A stretch of DNA of 64,000 nt. It comes from Paraescarpia echinospica. Taxonomy: Eukaryota; Annelida; Polychaeta; Sabellida; Siboglinidae. Numbering within the stretch: the stretch's first letter is position 1; the number at the start of each line of letters is the position of its first letter. The translations under genes and the position numbers were made by a program. The notes under the pieces were generated by a model that was not told the origin of the DNA, made no database searches, and saw only the letters and a program-made list of their open reading frames with translations. This document shows, piece after piece, positions 10,990 to 21,700 of this stretch. Location of the stretch: contig CM034543.1 of NCBI GenBank assembly GCA_020002185.1, positions 28,686,572 through 28,750,571 on the forward strand, read 5' to 3'.

Positions 10990-12246
10990 GTGATTTGTAA
11001 ATTATTAGAAAGACTAATTAAAGATCACATGGTGGATTTTCTTGTTAAACATAACTTGATAAACCCATCTCAACATGGGTTTCTAAAAGCGAGGTCATGC
11101 TTAACAAATATGTTATGTTTTTTGGAAGATATCACTAAGTGGGTAGATGATGGATCACCAGTAGATATCATCTACTTAGATTTTCAAAAAGCTTTCGACA
11201 AAGTGCCACATCAGAGATTACTGCTTAAACTAAAAGCCCATGGCATAGGAAATGGTATAATTAACTGGATAGAAAAATGGCTGATTGACAGAAGACAACG
11301 GGTAGTTGTTGATGGGGAGGCTTCAAACTGGAAATCAGTTTTGAGTGGGGTTCCACAGGGATCAGTACTGGGACCTATATTATTCTTAATATATATAAAC
11401 GATTTGGACGATGATATAGCTAGCAAGGTGTTGAAATTTGCAGATGATACAAAAGTGTTTAGAAGGATTGAAAGTGATGGTGATAGACAGCATTTACAAG
11501 ATGATCTTGACAGGTTGATCAAATGGTCTGAAAAGTGGCAAATGTTGTTCAATTTTGGGAAATGTAAATGCCTTCACACAGGACATGGGAACGAATATGT
11601 AGAATATACAATGGGGGGAACTGTACTAAGTACTACTGTAAAAGAAAAAGACTTAGGGCTGACAATTAGTGCTGACATGAAGGTTTCAGAGCAGTGTGGA
11701 ATTGCAGCTTCAAAGGGAAATCAAATCCTTGGATTGATTAGGCGAAATATAGCATATAAAGAAAAAGAACTAATAATACCACTGTATAAAACAATAGTTA
11801 GGCCTCATTTAGAATATTGTATACAAGCGTGGAGGCCATACCGCAAGAAGGACATAGATATGCTAGAAAGAGTACAGAGGAGAGCGACTAAAATGATACC
11901 AAAACTGAGGGATCTTAGTTATGAAAAACGCCTAAAAGAATGTGGTTTAACAACACTAGAGACCAGGAGATTGAGAGGAGATCAGATAGAAGTGTTTAAA
12001 ATATTGAATGGTTATGAAAATATTGATAGAAATATGTTTTTTTCAGTTAAGAAAGATAGAAAGACTAGAGGACATAAAGTTACATTAGTAAAGGAGCAGT
12101 GTAGATTAGACGTGAGAAAGTTCTCATTTTCACAAAGGACTGTAAATGAATGGAACAGATTATCTGATGATTGTGTGGGTGCTAGTAGTGTGAATATGTT
12201 TAAAAATAAAATCGACACATACCTCAGAAGGGCTGGATATATGTAG
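10990..12246 (+). CDS. LINE ORF2, reverse transcriptase core and C-terminus
   Basis: The 418-codon frame continues the RT: NPSQHGFLKARSC, DIIYLDFQKAFDKVPH, SGVPQGSVLGPILFLIYIND and the catalytic FADD at residues 150-153. The thumb and C-terminal region (YKTIVRPHLEYC, LERVQRRATKM, NEWNRLSDDCV) runs to a natural stop at 12244-12246. It has no RNase H domain, as expected for CR1/L2-group elements. It is separated from the endonuclease half only by the frameshift near 10942. Confidence 0.9.
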   Translation: MICKLLERLIKDHMVDFLVKHNLINPSQHGFLKARSCLTNMLCFLEDITKWVDDGSPVDIIYLDFQKAFDKVPHQRLLLKLKAHGIGNGIINWIEKWLIDRRQRVVVDGEASNWKSVLSGVPQGSVLGPILFLIYINDLDDDIASKVLKFADDTKVFRRIESDGDRQHLQDDLDRLIKWSEKWQMLFNFGKCKCLHTGHGNEYVEYTMGGTVLSTTVKEKDLGLTISADMKVSEQCGIAASKGNQILGLIRRNIAYKEKELIIPLYKTIVRPHLEYCIQAWRPYRKKDIDMLERVQRRATKMIPKLRDLSYEKRLKECGLTTLETRRLRGDQIEVFKILNGYENIDRNMFFSVKKDRKTRGHKVTLVKEQCRLDVRKFSFSQRTVNEWNRLSDDCVGASSVNMFKNKIDTYLRRAGYM

Positions 12247-12400
12247 ATAAAAGGGTTGGACTCTCGATAAGCCAAAGGGCTTCCTTGTCCACCTGCCATC
12301 TAGAGTTAATTCTCTGGATGGCAATCTTGTTAAATCTTGAAACCTAGTCTAGTCGACTTGTAGGACCATTCGCATTCGTTGTTTTGAATAAAATTTTATT
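12247..12400 (+). other. LINE 3' UTR with conserved stem-loop
   Basis: It contains CCATCTAGAG and CTCTGGATGG separated by TTAATT, a 10-bp stem with one G-U pair at about 12296-12321. The same element is present in the copy at 23428-23627. In this group a 3' hairpin is thought to be recognised by the element's own RT. Confidence 0.6.
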
Positions 12401-12724
12401 CATGTGGAACCATAAGATAAATGTTTGTTCCTCTATGATGACTAGTGTTTGTATTACGTCGGAATATTGCATAATAACTCGTTCTGACGCTCGTTTTGAC
12501 CCAAAAGCTATCCTTGTAAACATGCTCTGAATGCATGGAAAGGGTCGGCCTGATGCGAGTGTGTGTCATAAGTGACGTCACGATACCACGTGATCGCCTA
12601 GCTCATTAAAATTTTATTTTCCGCGGGAATTGTTTCACAGACGGGCTTAAAATCGAATTTATGGTACAAATGTATTTTTATGTATTTGTTTAATGTTGTC
12701 AAATGTTACATACAATGTTAAACT
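12401..12724. other. No gene seen; between two retroelements
   Basis: AT-rich sequence with no recognisable domain in any frame. It may be the pre-insertion host sequence or a degraded gag/protease part of the following element; I could not tell which. Confidence 0.3.
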
Positions 12725-13678
12725 TTGTGTACACATGGAAAAAGGATTTTAGCTAATGCCTTATTTTTATTTCCTTTAACAACACATAGTGATGTGTTGA
12801 GTAATGGAGATTGCGGCAAAGGTACAAAGGGTGAAGTACTAGTGAATCTAGATGCCACAAAATTCTCGGAAGAACAGAAGAAGCAGGTACAAACACTGTG
12901 TCATGATTGTTGTGACATTTTTGCCTCTCAGACAATGGAGCTAGGCAAAGCTGTAGGAGTGAAGCAGAATATTCGACTGACAGATGAAACACCATTTCAA
13001 GATAGACCGAGACGCATTCCTCCAGCAATGTACGAGGAAGTTAGACAACACCTGAAAGAGATGTTGGCATGCGGTGCAATACGTCATTCGCACAGTCCAT
13101 GGGCCTCGAATGTAGTCCTAGTGCGGAAGAAGGATGAGAGTTTGCGCTTGTGTCTGGACTTCAGGCGTTTGAACAGCCGGACAATCAGAGATGCTTACAT
13201 GCTGCCTCTCATTGAGTCGATGCTGGACAGGCTATCTGGCTCAAAATGGTTTACATCATTAGACCTCGAGAGTGGCTACTGGCAAGTGGAAATAGAGGAG
13301 TGTGATAAAGCCAAGACTGCATTCAGAGTGGGAAACCTCGGTTTTTATGAATGCAATCGAATGCCGTTTGGTCTCACGAACGCTCCTGCTGTGTTCCAAA
13401 GGCTTATGGAACACACTCTGGCTGACTTGGCCAATGTGTTGGTCTACCTGGATGATATCATCATTCATTCACGGACATTTGAGACTCGCTTTGAACATCT
13501 GCAGGCTGTGTTTACTAGCCTGCGAGCAGCTGGTCTGAAATTGAAACCTGCGAAGTATCATCTTTGCCAAGAGCGTGTGAAGTATTTAGGCCACATCATC
13601 TCGGAGGCAGGGATCGAAGCCGATCCAGACAAAATAGAGAGTGTAAAGGCATGGCCTTTATCGACAACCGTACACTAG
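12725..13678 (+). pseudogene. Ty3/gypsy reverse transcriptase
   Basis: The 317-codon frame has the classic gypsy RT: GAIRHSHSPWASNVVLVRKK, LCLDFRRLNS, FTSLDLESGYWQVEI, FGLTNAPAVFQ and catalytic YLDD at residues 241-244, then KYLGHIISEAGI. It ends at a premature TAG inside a linker that continues in the same frame (LRQVLGFIGY), so it is a truncated part of pol. The sequence before about 12800 has no recognisable protease. Confidence 0.88.
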
Positions 13679-14452
13679 CTTCGCCAAGTGCTTGGGTTTA
13701 TCGGCTACTAATGTCGATTTGTGAAGGGTTATGCTGAGATATGCAAACCCTTACACAATCTGTTAAAAGGGCAGGAAAACAAGACATCTGTAAATAAAAC
13801 CACAGAGATTGTGATGACCACGAGTGCAATCGCTGCATTTAACAGACTGAAAGAAAGATTGATAGAACCACCCATTTTGGGATATGCTGACTACAGTCTT
13901 CCTTTCGAATTACACGTGGATGCATCCCTACAAGGCCTTGGAGCAGTACTGTATCAGGAACAGCAAGGTCAGAAGTGAGTCATAGCCTATGCAAGTCATG
14001 CACTCAAGCCAAGCGAGGTTAATTACCCAGCCCACAAACCTGAATTCCTAGCACTCAACTGGGCCGTGTCTGAGAAGTACCAGGACTATCTGTACGGACA
14101 CCAATTTGTGGTCATGACTGATAACAACCCATTGGCCTATGTCCTGACTTCTGCAAAGCTGGATGCGACAAGTCACCGGTGGCTAGCAGAACTTGCAACT
14201 TATGATTTCAGTATCAAGTACCGTTCGGGAAAAAATAATGCTGATGCCGATGCACTCTCTAGAATGCACACAAAGGAGGACACTTACCTGAACATGTGGT
14301 ACAGGCTGTGTGTGAGATGGCAGCAATGGAAGAAGATGATGGCACATTTGGCCTGATTGAGGTGATGTGTAACCTACGAGGAGGAACTGGTAGATGCCGA
14401 AGGGACAAAGATCAATGACCCTAATTGGGAGCTCATCCAAAGTAAAGATCCA
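13679..14452 (+). pseudogene. Ty3/gypsy RNase H region, with stops
   Basis: Frames 13721-13978 and 14066-14356 are one RNase H domain interrupted by stop codons. Visible parts are LPFELHVDASLQGLGAVLYQ (first catalytic Asp in VDAS), YASHALKPSE, LALNWAVSEKYQDYLYG, FVVMTDNNPLAYV (TDNNPL) and YRSGKNNADADALSR. It removes RNA from the RNA-DNA hybrid in a working element. A TAA near 13710 and a TGA near 13976 interrupt it, and the frame shifts near 14300. Confidence 0.82.
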
Positions 14453-15109
14453 GTGATCAAGAAGATGCTAATGTTGCTGAGACAGGGCAGCAAACCCAGT
14501 CTAGATCAACAGCACAAACTAGAGCAGGAATCACCAGAGTTCAAGATATACCTGAAGGAATGGGATAAGCTATGTATACGAGATGGTTTGCTTCACAGAA
14601 AGAGAGTACACCAGGACGGTAACGAATCGTTCCAGCTAGTTTTTCCAGCGGCAAAGAGAGACGAAGCAATGATGGGTCTGCATGATCAGTTAGGCCACTT
14701 GGGAAGAACTAGGACCCTAGACCTTGTTCGTGCCAGATTCTTCTGGCCACACATGGCAGAAGATGTGTGCAAGAAACTGCAAACATGTGAAGCCTGTATA
14801 CGAAGAAAAGTCAACCCAGATCGAGCACCACTTGTGAACATTCGCACACACCAGCCGTTTGAGATTGTCTGTATTGATTATCTAACCCTGGAACCATCAA
14901 AAGGAGGGATTGAAAATGTATTAGTCATGACTGACCACTTCACTCGGTATGCCCAGGCTGTTCCCACACGCAATCAGACTGCCAAGACCACAGCAAAAGC
15001 TTTGTATGACACATTTCTACACTATGGTTTTCCACAGAGACTCCATTCGGACCAGGGTAGAAATTTTGAGTCATGTCATCAAAGAATTGTGTCAACTTGC
15101 AGGGATTGA
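14453..15109 (+). pseudogene. Ty3/gypsy integrase, zinc-binding and catalytic N-part
   Basis: The 218-codon frame has the HHCC zinc-binding module ([13 protein letters not shown] followed by CEACIRRK), then integrase core pieces [10 protein letters not shown] (first Asp) and [11 protein letters not shown] (second Asp). The remaining catalytic Glu lies in the overlapping frame that starts at 14949, so a frameshift near 15060-15070 breaks the domain. Confidence 0.85.
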
Positions 15110-16316
15110 AAAAAGCCGAACTACACCGTATCATCCAATGGGAAATGGGCAGTGTGAAAAGTTCAATTCAACACTGATGAACATGTTAGGTACATTAAGT
15201 GTAACGAAGAAGGCCAACTGGAAGGCTTATGTACCAACATTGGTGCATGCTTACAATGCTACCAGAAACGAAGCAACTGGCTTCTCGCCATTCTACCTGG
15301 TATTTGGCAGACACTCACGACTGCCAATCGATCTGGCCATGGGTGTAGAATCAAGTGAACGTCAATCAGAAGTGGCAGACCACACTGATTACACCAAGCA
15401 GCTGCGGGAATGGTTGGAATCTTCTTATAAGATTGCTACAGCAGAAAGCAACAAGTCTGCCAGGCGTCATAAAAGGCACTACGACAGACGTGCTAGAGGA
15501 GGAACAGTTGAAATTGGTGATCGCGTGTTGGTACGGAACGTTGGCTTGCGAGGCCACAATAAGCTGGCAAACCGGTGGGAAGAAGATATCTATGTAGTAA
15601 AGGAGCAGCCGGAGAGAGAGATTCTTGTGTTAGTGGTGCAGCGAGAAGGAGGGCGTGGAGTCAAGAGGACACTGCACCGGAACATGTTGCTACCAGTAAA
15701 CTTCCTTCCGCTGTCTGCGAAGGAGAAGGAATCTGTGGCGAGAATGCAAAGTCGGCCGGCGGGTGCAAGGACAGAGAGGCGCGGTGGTATGTCTGTGCGC
15801 GGCTCTGAGAGAGAAGAAGAAGCAACACATGCCGAGTACGAGTCGGAGGATGACGACTGTGTTAGAGTGGTCATGAGGAAGCCACTTGATCCAGAGGCTG
15901 GAGAGTTTGTGCCTGCCGCATTAGAACGTGCGTCAGAAGGAACATCTGGAGACATGGATATTCCAGATCCCAATTGTGAGATGGAACTACTTGATGAGGA
16001 TGGATGCAGGAAGTATCAGATGTCAGATGAGGAAAGGGACGAAGGAGAGCTTGCTGAGGATAGAGACACAGAATCGGAAGTGTCAAATGAGGAAAAGGGC
16101 AAAGGAGAGCTTGGTGAGAATGCAGAGATTCCGGACATTGCTGAACGCTCACCGTGTCGGGTGAGGTTGCCATCACCAGCTGTGCGTAACCGGCCTAAAT
16201 GGGAAATACGGAAACCTGCTCGTTACACTGACTTTGCTCAACAAGTACTGACTCCTGCCTTAGCACTTTCCATGTTTAATCAAGGATTTTGTGATGTACT
16301 TGCTAAATTATCATAG
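14949..16316 (+). pseudogene. Ty3/gypsy integrase C-part and acidic C-terminal tail
   Basis: The meaningful part begins about 15065 ([20 protein letters not shown]); earlier codons are an out-of-frame shadow. It gives the third catalytic residue (MGNGQCEKFN), the conserved ATGFSPFYLVFGRHSRLPID and a basic GDRVLVRN segment. A long acidic tail rich in Glu, Asp and Ser follows up to the stop at 16314-16316. The tail is unusually long for gypsy integrase and has no chromodomain that I recognise. Confidence 0.8.
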
Positions 16317-16407
16317 ACAACATTTGAACATGTGTTCAAGAGAAATATGTATTATTGTGTTTACTATTGGAATGTCGGGACGACATTCATTGATGGAGGG
16401 GGTAGAT

Positions 16408-16625
16408 GTAGCAGGTACTATAGTTAAATACTATAGTTGTCATAGAGCTGCCACACTGTGGCAGGTATTTAATAAAAGGGTATACTTGACACATTAGCCA
16501 TCAAGGGATTGAGGTGTCAACCTGGACAGAGTCCTGGCACTGGCTGGTAAAGCCACATGTTGTAACATAGACTCTGCTATTAAAACAGCATTACACCTTT
16601 TTACAGGTGTGGAGTTGTGATTCTC
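16408..16625 (+). repeat. Probable 3' LTR of the Ty3/gypsy element
   Basis: It begins TGTAGCAGGTACTATAG after the purine-rich tract at about 16392-16402. It contains a small inverted repeat (CTGCCACACTGTGGCAG), an AATAAAA signal near 16471 and a TG-rich downstream part. No 5' LTR exists in the window to compare with, so the ends are uncertain. Confidence 0.5.
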
Positions 16626-16674
16626 TTGAACTACCGAACTGAGCGAACCGCGAGATATATATAACATATGTTAT

Positions 16675-16790
16675 ACATATATATATAGAGAGAGAACACA
16701 AACAGACAGAACGACACGAGCGCACGTGGTCACTGCCAGGGTGCTTGTCGTCCTCAGTCGTTCTTTTACGTCCCAAATTGAGGGTATATA
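16675..16790 (-). repeat. Dispersed repeat family A, partial inverted copy
   Basis: The reverse complement matches 7170-7240 (CAGTGACCACGTGCGCTCG, GTTCTGTCTGTTTGTGTTCT), ending in a (TC)n/(TA)n tract. It abuts the gypsy LTR and starts with a small palindrome, TATATAACATATGTTATA. Confidence 0.55.
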
Positions 16791-17035
16791 GGATGTTATA
16801 GGGGATACTTGATAGCTTTGGTTTTTCAGGAAATTAGTCAGAAAAGCGAGGAGGATGACAATCGAACTGATATTGCATGCATGCCATTGATTGATGAAAT
16901 AAGTGGTTCTGATTAATAATAATGATACGTTGCTGAACGATTTCAAAAATTGTTGGTGACAACTGCATATTATACATGTGTAAGGCAGAAAACGAGTGAT
17001 CCAGTATACTTTGATAAATTGCATCTATAATTACA

Positions 17036-17340
17036 TTGGCTCCATATTGTAGTGGCGCAGTTTCCGGCCAGACATCGGACTCTCAATCGAGAGAAACCGG
17101 GTTTGAATTCTACGCCGCCGTTTTGAACCTTGGGCGTGTTCGTTCACTCTACGACTACGTTGCACTAGTTCACTCAGCTGAACGAATGATTACCTCACCA
17201 GGCCCAGCCCAGGCTGGCAATAGATAGATGTGGATACTATGGATAGCCTTCGCACATTAATTACAGCGTGGTCGAATGCTTCCCCGAGGCTGAAAAGTCA
17301 ACATGGTGTTAGATAACCACTTGGGCGCTAAATGCTTTAC
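17036..17340 (+). repeat. Full-length tRNA-headed SINE
   Basis: The head has an A-box-like TAGTGGCGCAG and a B-box-like CCGGGTTTGAATTC. The body follows (CCGTTTTGAACCTTGGGCGTG, TAGTTCACTCAGCTGAACGA), then a 3' part (GCTTCCCCGAGGCTG, ATGGTGTTAGAT, GGGCGCTAAATGC). Body and tail match other copies in the window at 51585-51840 (minus) and 60501-60660 (minus). Confidence 0.65.
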
Positions 17341-18688
17341 ATGGATGGTGATTTTTCTTACGATAAGTATTTCACTAAAACCAACTTTTCTAATATATTG
17401 TTTGCATAACGATTAACATGAAATAAATACCTGGTATGGAGTAACACAATGCATATCTTTAGCATACGTTTCTTCCAATTTTATGAACACAGAATATTTC
17501 TATTAAGTTAAGAGGGACGCACGTCAGGCAGACCAATGTAACATTTATAACAAATTAAATGTGTTAATACAACAGATACAAACACTTAAATTTTAATAAA
17601 TATTTATTTACAATTAACTTTACAGCATCTATTACGTGTACAATGTATTAGTTATTCACAAAATATCTTACTGAAAAGGTGGTCGTCCGTTCATTTGTTA
17701 TTGTAAAATCATGTTATACATTATAATATTATATGTCTTCTAACACACTGACCACCAAAATGTGTTTTAACGTAGAAGAAACTACTTTTGTATTCAACAG
17801 TTCAACATTTCCAAATATCATCGAGCTGTAATTCAAATCCCCGAATAGTGGGCTCTGATAATTCGGAGAAAGGACCTAACAATGGCGTGATGACGTATTG
17901 CATCACGCACATATCCATCTCAGTTGTAATTAGACCCAAGGCCATGCAAAGGAAAGCATCATCGAGGTGTCATGTAAACAAATCGTTTCCTCCAGAAAGA
18001 CTTAGATTTCAACAACAACAAATGATTACCCATACCACATTTCAGCAGTCGGTATGTTATCGTTCATATTGTGTAACATGATAAAAACAAACTGACTCAC
18101 TCCTTTTAAGATAACCATCTGGGTAACATAAAACAGTAATCTGATAAGTGAAACACAACCAGTGGTTGCAGATGATGTTTAACTGCTAAGTGTTTACATA
18201 TGTATTAAATTATGGGTAAACAATTATTTTGTTGGGAGATAATTACAAAACCTATCATGATTTGTTATATTCATTGACAGAATGCAAATAACTCCTGTAA
18301 ATTAATTTTAAAACTCATTGTAAGCTGCAATTATACATCGACACAATTCATTTAAAGACAATTTGTATCTCTTCAAAACTCATTAAGATGCATTTGCAGT
18401 AAATAATGATTACGCACTTGATGACATACGTCAGACAGGCATGTCCTATTGCACACGTCATACTGATGTGTCAGACGAAGTTCATCATACTGCACACGTC
18501 ATACAAGGCTTATTATACTGCGCATATGTGATAAGGGCAGGTTAACCAGACAACATATTATATGTATCCCTACATAATTTCATCTTAAAAAAATACCATG
18601 TCTGCATTTGCACGGAATGAAACTAGTGGAACTAGAGAGGCTTGTAGCGATACTAATGAGATCAGAGGTGACAGTCTGTCGGCAAGAA
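17341..18688. other. DDX11 3' flank; no other gene seen
   Basis: AT-rich DNA downstream of the DDX11 stop codon. A minus-strand AATAAA occurs at 17608-17603, but a 3' UTR reaching that far (about 1.1 kb) is unproven. A short degenerate repeat of 'cacacgtcatac' lies at about 18420-18530. No coding frame is convincing. Confidence 0.35.
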
Positions 18689-18736
18689 TCACGTCGAATC
18701 CGCGTGTTCCAAAGCACGTTCCCGCTCTGTGAAGAA
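18689..18736 (-). CDS. DDX11: DDX11 exon 28, C-terminus
   Basis: Residues 948-962, [15 protein letters not shown], then TGA. TTGTTACAG acceptor; equivalent to KFHREKS at the human C-terminus. Confidence 0.85.
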   Translation of the reverse strand, partial: FFTERERALEHADST

Positions 18737-21700
18737 CTGTAACAAAGACACCCTGTTTGTCAATTGTTGTTTTGAGGTTAGGGATCGTCACAAAAGTTTA
18801 CAAAGAACAAAAAACTTATGTGTTTAGTAGTGGTTTATTACATGGTTCATATAAAACATGACATGAACTGAAGTATTGTAATGTCAGTATGTATTTTGGA
18901 CAGTATGTTTTCAGACAACTTAAAAATCTACAAAAACAATTACTTTCTGTACTTCATGTTTTTGGACATCTACATACAGTACATAGTGACTGAATGTTTT
19001 TGGACACCCTATCATTTGTATGTGTCTCAATACATACAGTACATAGTGACTGCATGTTTTTGGACACCTATCATTTGTATGTGTCTCAATACATACAGTA
19101 CATAGTGACTGAATGTTTTTGGACATGTTTTTGGACACCTATCATTTGTATGTGTCTCAATACATACAGTACATAGTGACTGCATGTTTTTGGACACCTA
19201 TCATTTGTATGTGTCTCAATACATACAGTACATAGTGACTGCATGTTTTGGACACCTATCATTTGTATGTGCTTCAATACATACAGTACATAGTGACTAT
19301 GTTTTTGGACACCTATTATTTGTATGTGTCTCAATACATACAGTACATAGTGACTGAATGTTTTTGGACACCTATCATTTGTATGTGTCTCAATACATAC
19401 AGTACATAGTGACTGCATGTTTTTGGACACCTATCATTTGTATGTGTCTCAATACATACAGTACATAGTGACTGCATGTTTTTGGACACCTATCATTTGT
19501 ATGTGTCTCAATACATACAGTACATAGTGACTGTGTTTTAGGCACAAGAAATATTTTTTTTATTGTGTTTTCGGACAGCTGAGAATTTAATTATTTTTAG
19601 GTGGCCTAATACAAACAGTCTGTACGGTAAGTACCAACCTTCCTGATGGCAGCAAACGCTGGTCCAAACCGGTCCATGACGGCGAGGGATTTACTAATCC
19701 ATGACGGCAGCTTCTCACGGATACTGGGTCTGAGATAGCGGTAATCAAGGAGCAGAATTGTTGCATAGTCCCCCTTGTGACGGATTGCCCGACCTGCGGC
19801 ACATTAATATTTAGTTTTATTTAGTCGCTGAGGGGCAAGGAAATGTGATACATGAAAATTTATCATAATAACATTTTATTTGGTAGATCCAAATTTTTTC
19901 ATGGCGCTTCACAACATATATAATAACATACTACAAATACTACTAGTAATAAGAATTATTTATAAATAAATACAGCAACAAAATGGTGTAGAATTTCTAA
20001 AGAAATAATTAAATTAATTATATTAATTAAGTATTTTAGCTACTAGTAATAATACTAATAAATAAATGTATAATGTATGTAATTATCACATGATATGTTT
20101 AATTCAGTTGAGCTTTAGCATCATATAACAGCCATTCGTTGTCTGTGCTAACTTCTTCTTCTTATCCTGTTATCACACTCATAAGATAACAGCACTGTGC
20201 ATTTCCCCTTACTATTGTAGTGCAACTCAGGTGAACCCTGGGAAACCAGCAACGGCTTATAACGGGAACATCTACATTATATATGATTAATAATAACAGT
20301 AAAGTTATATCTAACACAAATATTTTTTAAAAGAGCGTGACATGAATATATAATATTTGCCAATGACTACCCAGGGTATGTACAGTTAACCTACAGAATG
20401 TGTCATATACAGTAAACTATTATGTTATACAGAAAACAAAAAAATACAATGTCTATCATATTTTAGCCTGGTGATTAATATTGATGGTATTGTCACAACT
20501 GCTTCAGCATTTCACTGGATCCAACTTGTTTTTGGGAATGTTGACGACTCACCAATACTTTGGTTGACAGCTTTCATACATAGATTTTCATAGTGCACCT
20601 GGCCAGGCAGTTTTCCTTCACACTTCAGCTGAACAACAACAACATCTGTAATAGTGTCCCATGTAAATTACAATAATATTCTGACCTGCCAAAGCAAGGT
20701 GGTTTTAAGTCACAAAATTGTAAAATTTAGTGAAATTTTTTTTTGGGATTCCACAGATGAGCTTTTTATGTGTTGAAATATTGTCAGTAGTTTTAGATTT
20801 ATTTATAATACTGAAAGAAACTTAAAAAAAGTAGTTTTAGAAAAGAGGTCATTTTGAGTCACATGTTTGTCGATTGTTTGTTAATGTATGGCTTCGTAAA
20901 TTCATGATTTTTACTATTTTCGGATTGTTTGTCAATGAAAGTAAACCGGACAGTGAAACATGGAATTATAAAGTATGCATTTCTGCAAAAATCACAAAGT
21001 TGATGGGACATGACTTGGACAGTTATTTTGGCTTAATACCCGGTTCATTGTGGCAGTTCACATATTATAAATGGGAATTTGTACTGTTGAAACCCATCTG
21101 GTATCAACCATTTTACCAGCTGACATGTTATTAGATTCCTGGAATTCTTGCAATGCCAAAAGACCTTCCTTCATGCTATATAACTATAGAGATGTTGGAA
21201 ATAGTTATTGCATTTACCATGTTGGCATTGAGGTAATCCATCTTTTCCTTTAACTCTGGAGATCTGATGTTGGGATATGGCAGTCCGACCATAACGATGC
21301 ATCTATAATGAATGTCGGTGAAAATGTAAATTCATGAAAAGTCAGTACAAATGTAAATTGACAAACATCTCAACACAAACAAAAATTGGCAAAATACTTG
21401 TTCACATTTAAATCTACAAAATATCAGTGCAAAGGTAAGTTAGTAAATGTTGGTGCAAGCCTAAACTAGAAAAATATAAGTGAAAACCTAAATTTTCAAA
21501 CTGTTGATGGAAGCATAAACTGACAAAATGTTGGAGCCCTTATCTGGCAAACTATCAATTCAAATCTAAATTGGTCGGATATCGGTGCAAATCTAGATTG
21601 GCCAAATCGGTGCAAACAGAAATTGATCAAATGTTTGTGCAAACATAAGTTGGTAGAACATTAGTGTATCCCCAGTTCAAACATTAGTGTATCCCCAGTT

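Larger units (their letters stand above)
7690..12400 (+). mobile_element. Near-complete CR1/L2-like non-LTR retrotransposon
   Basis: The order 5' UTR, basic ORF1 with SGNH-esterase domain, ORF2 with AP-endonuclease and reverse transcriptase, then a short 3' UTR with a stem-loop is typical of the CR1/L2 group. ORF1 is split into three overlapping frames and ORF2 into two, apparently by single-base changes, so the insertion looks fairly young. A truncated copy of its 3' end lies at 23428-23627 inside DDX11. The outer boundaries are estimates, since I found no clear target-site duplication. Clade assignment within the Jockey/CR1 group is by domain order and motifs only. Confidence 0.85.
12725..16640 (+). 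mobile_element. Decayed, 5'-truncated Ty3/gypsy LTR retrotransposon
   Basis: The pol domain order RT, RNase H, integrase is that of Ty3/gypsy. gag, protease and the 5' LTR were not found. The reading frame is broken by at least three in-frame stops (13676-13678, one near 13710, one near 13976), by frameshifts near 14300-14450 and about 15060, so it is inactive. A probable 3' LTR begins near 16408 after a purine-rich GATGGAGGGGG tract. It lies directly after the LINE and before repeat family A. Described as found; no repair is proposed. Confidence 0.85.

Noticed and set aside
18585..18791. 68-codon minus-strand frame
   Set aside because: Out of frame with the real DDX11 exon 28 that it overlaps; not itself a gene.
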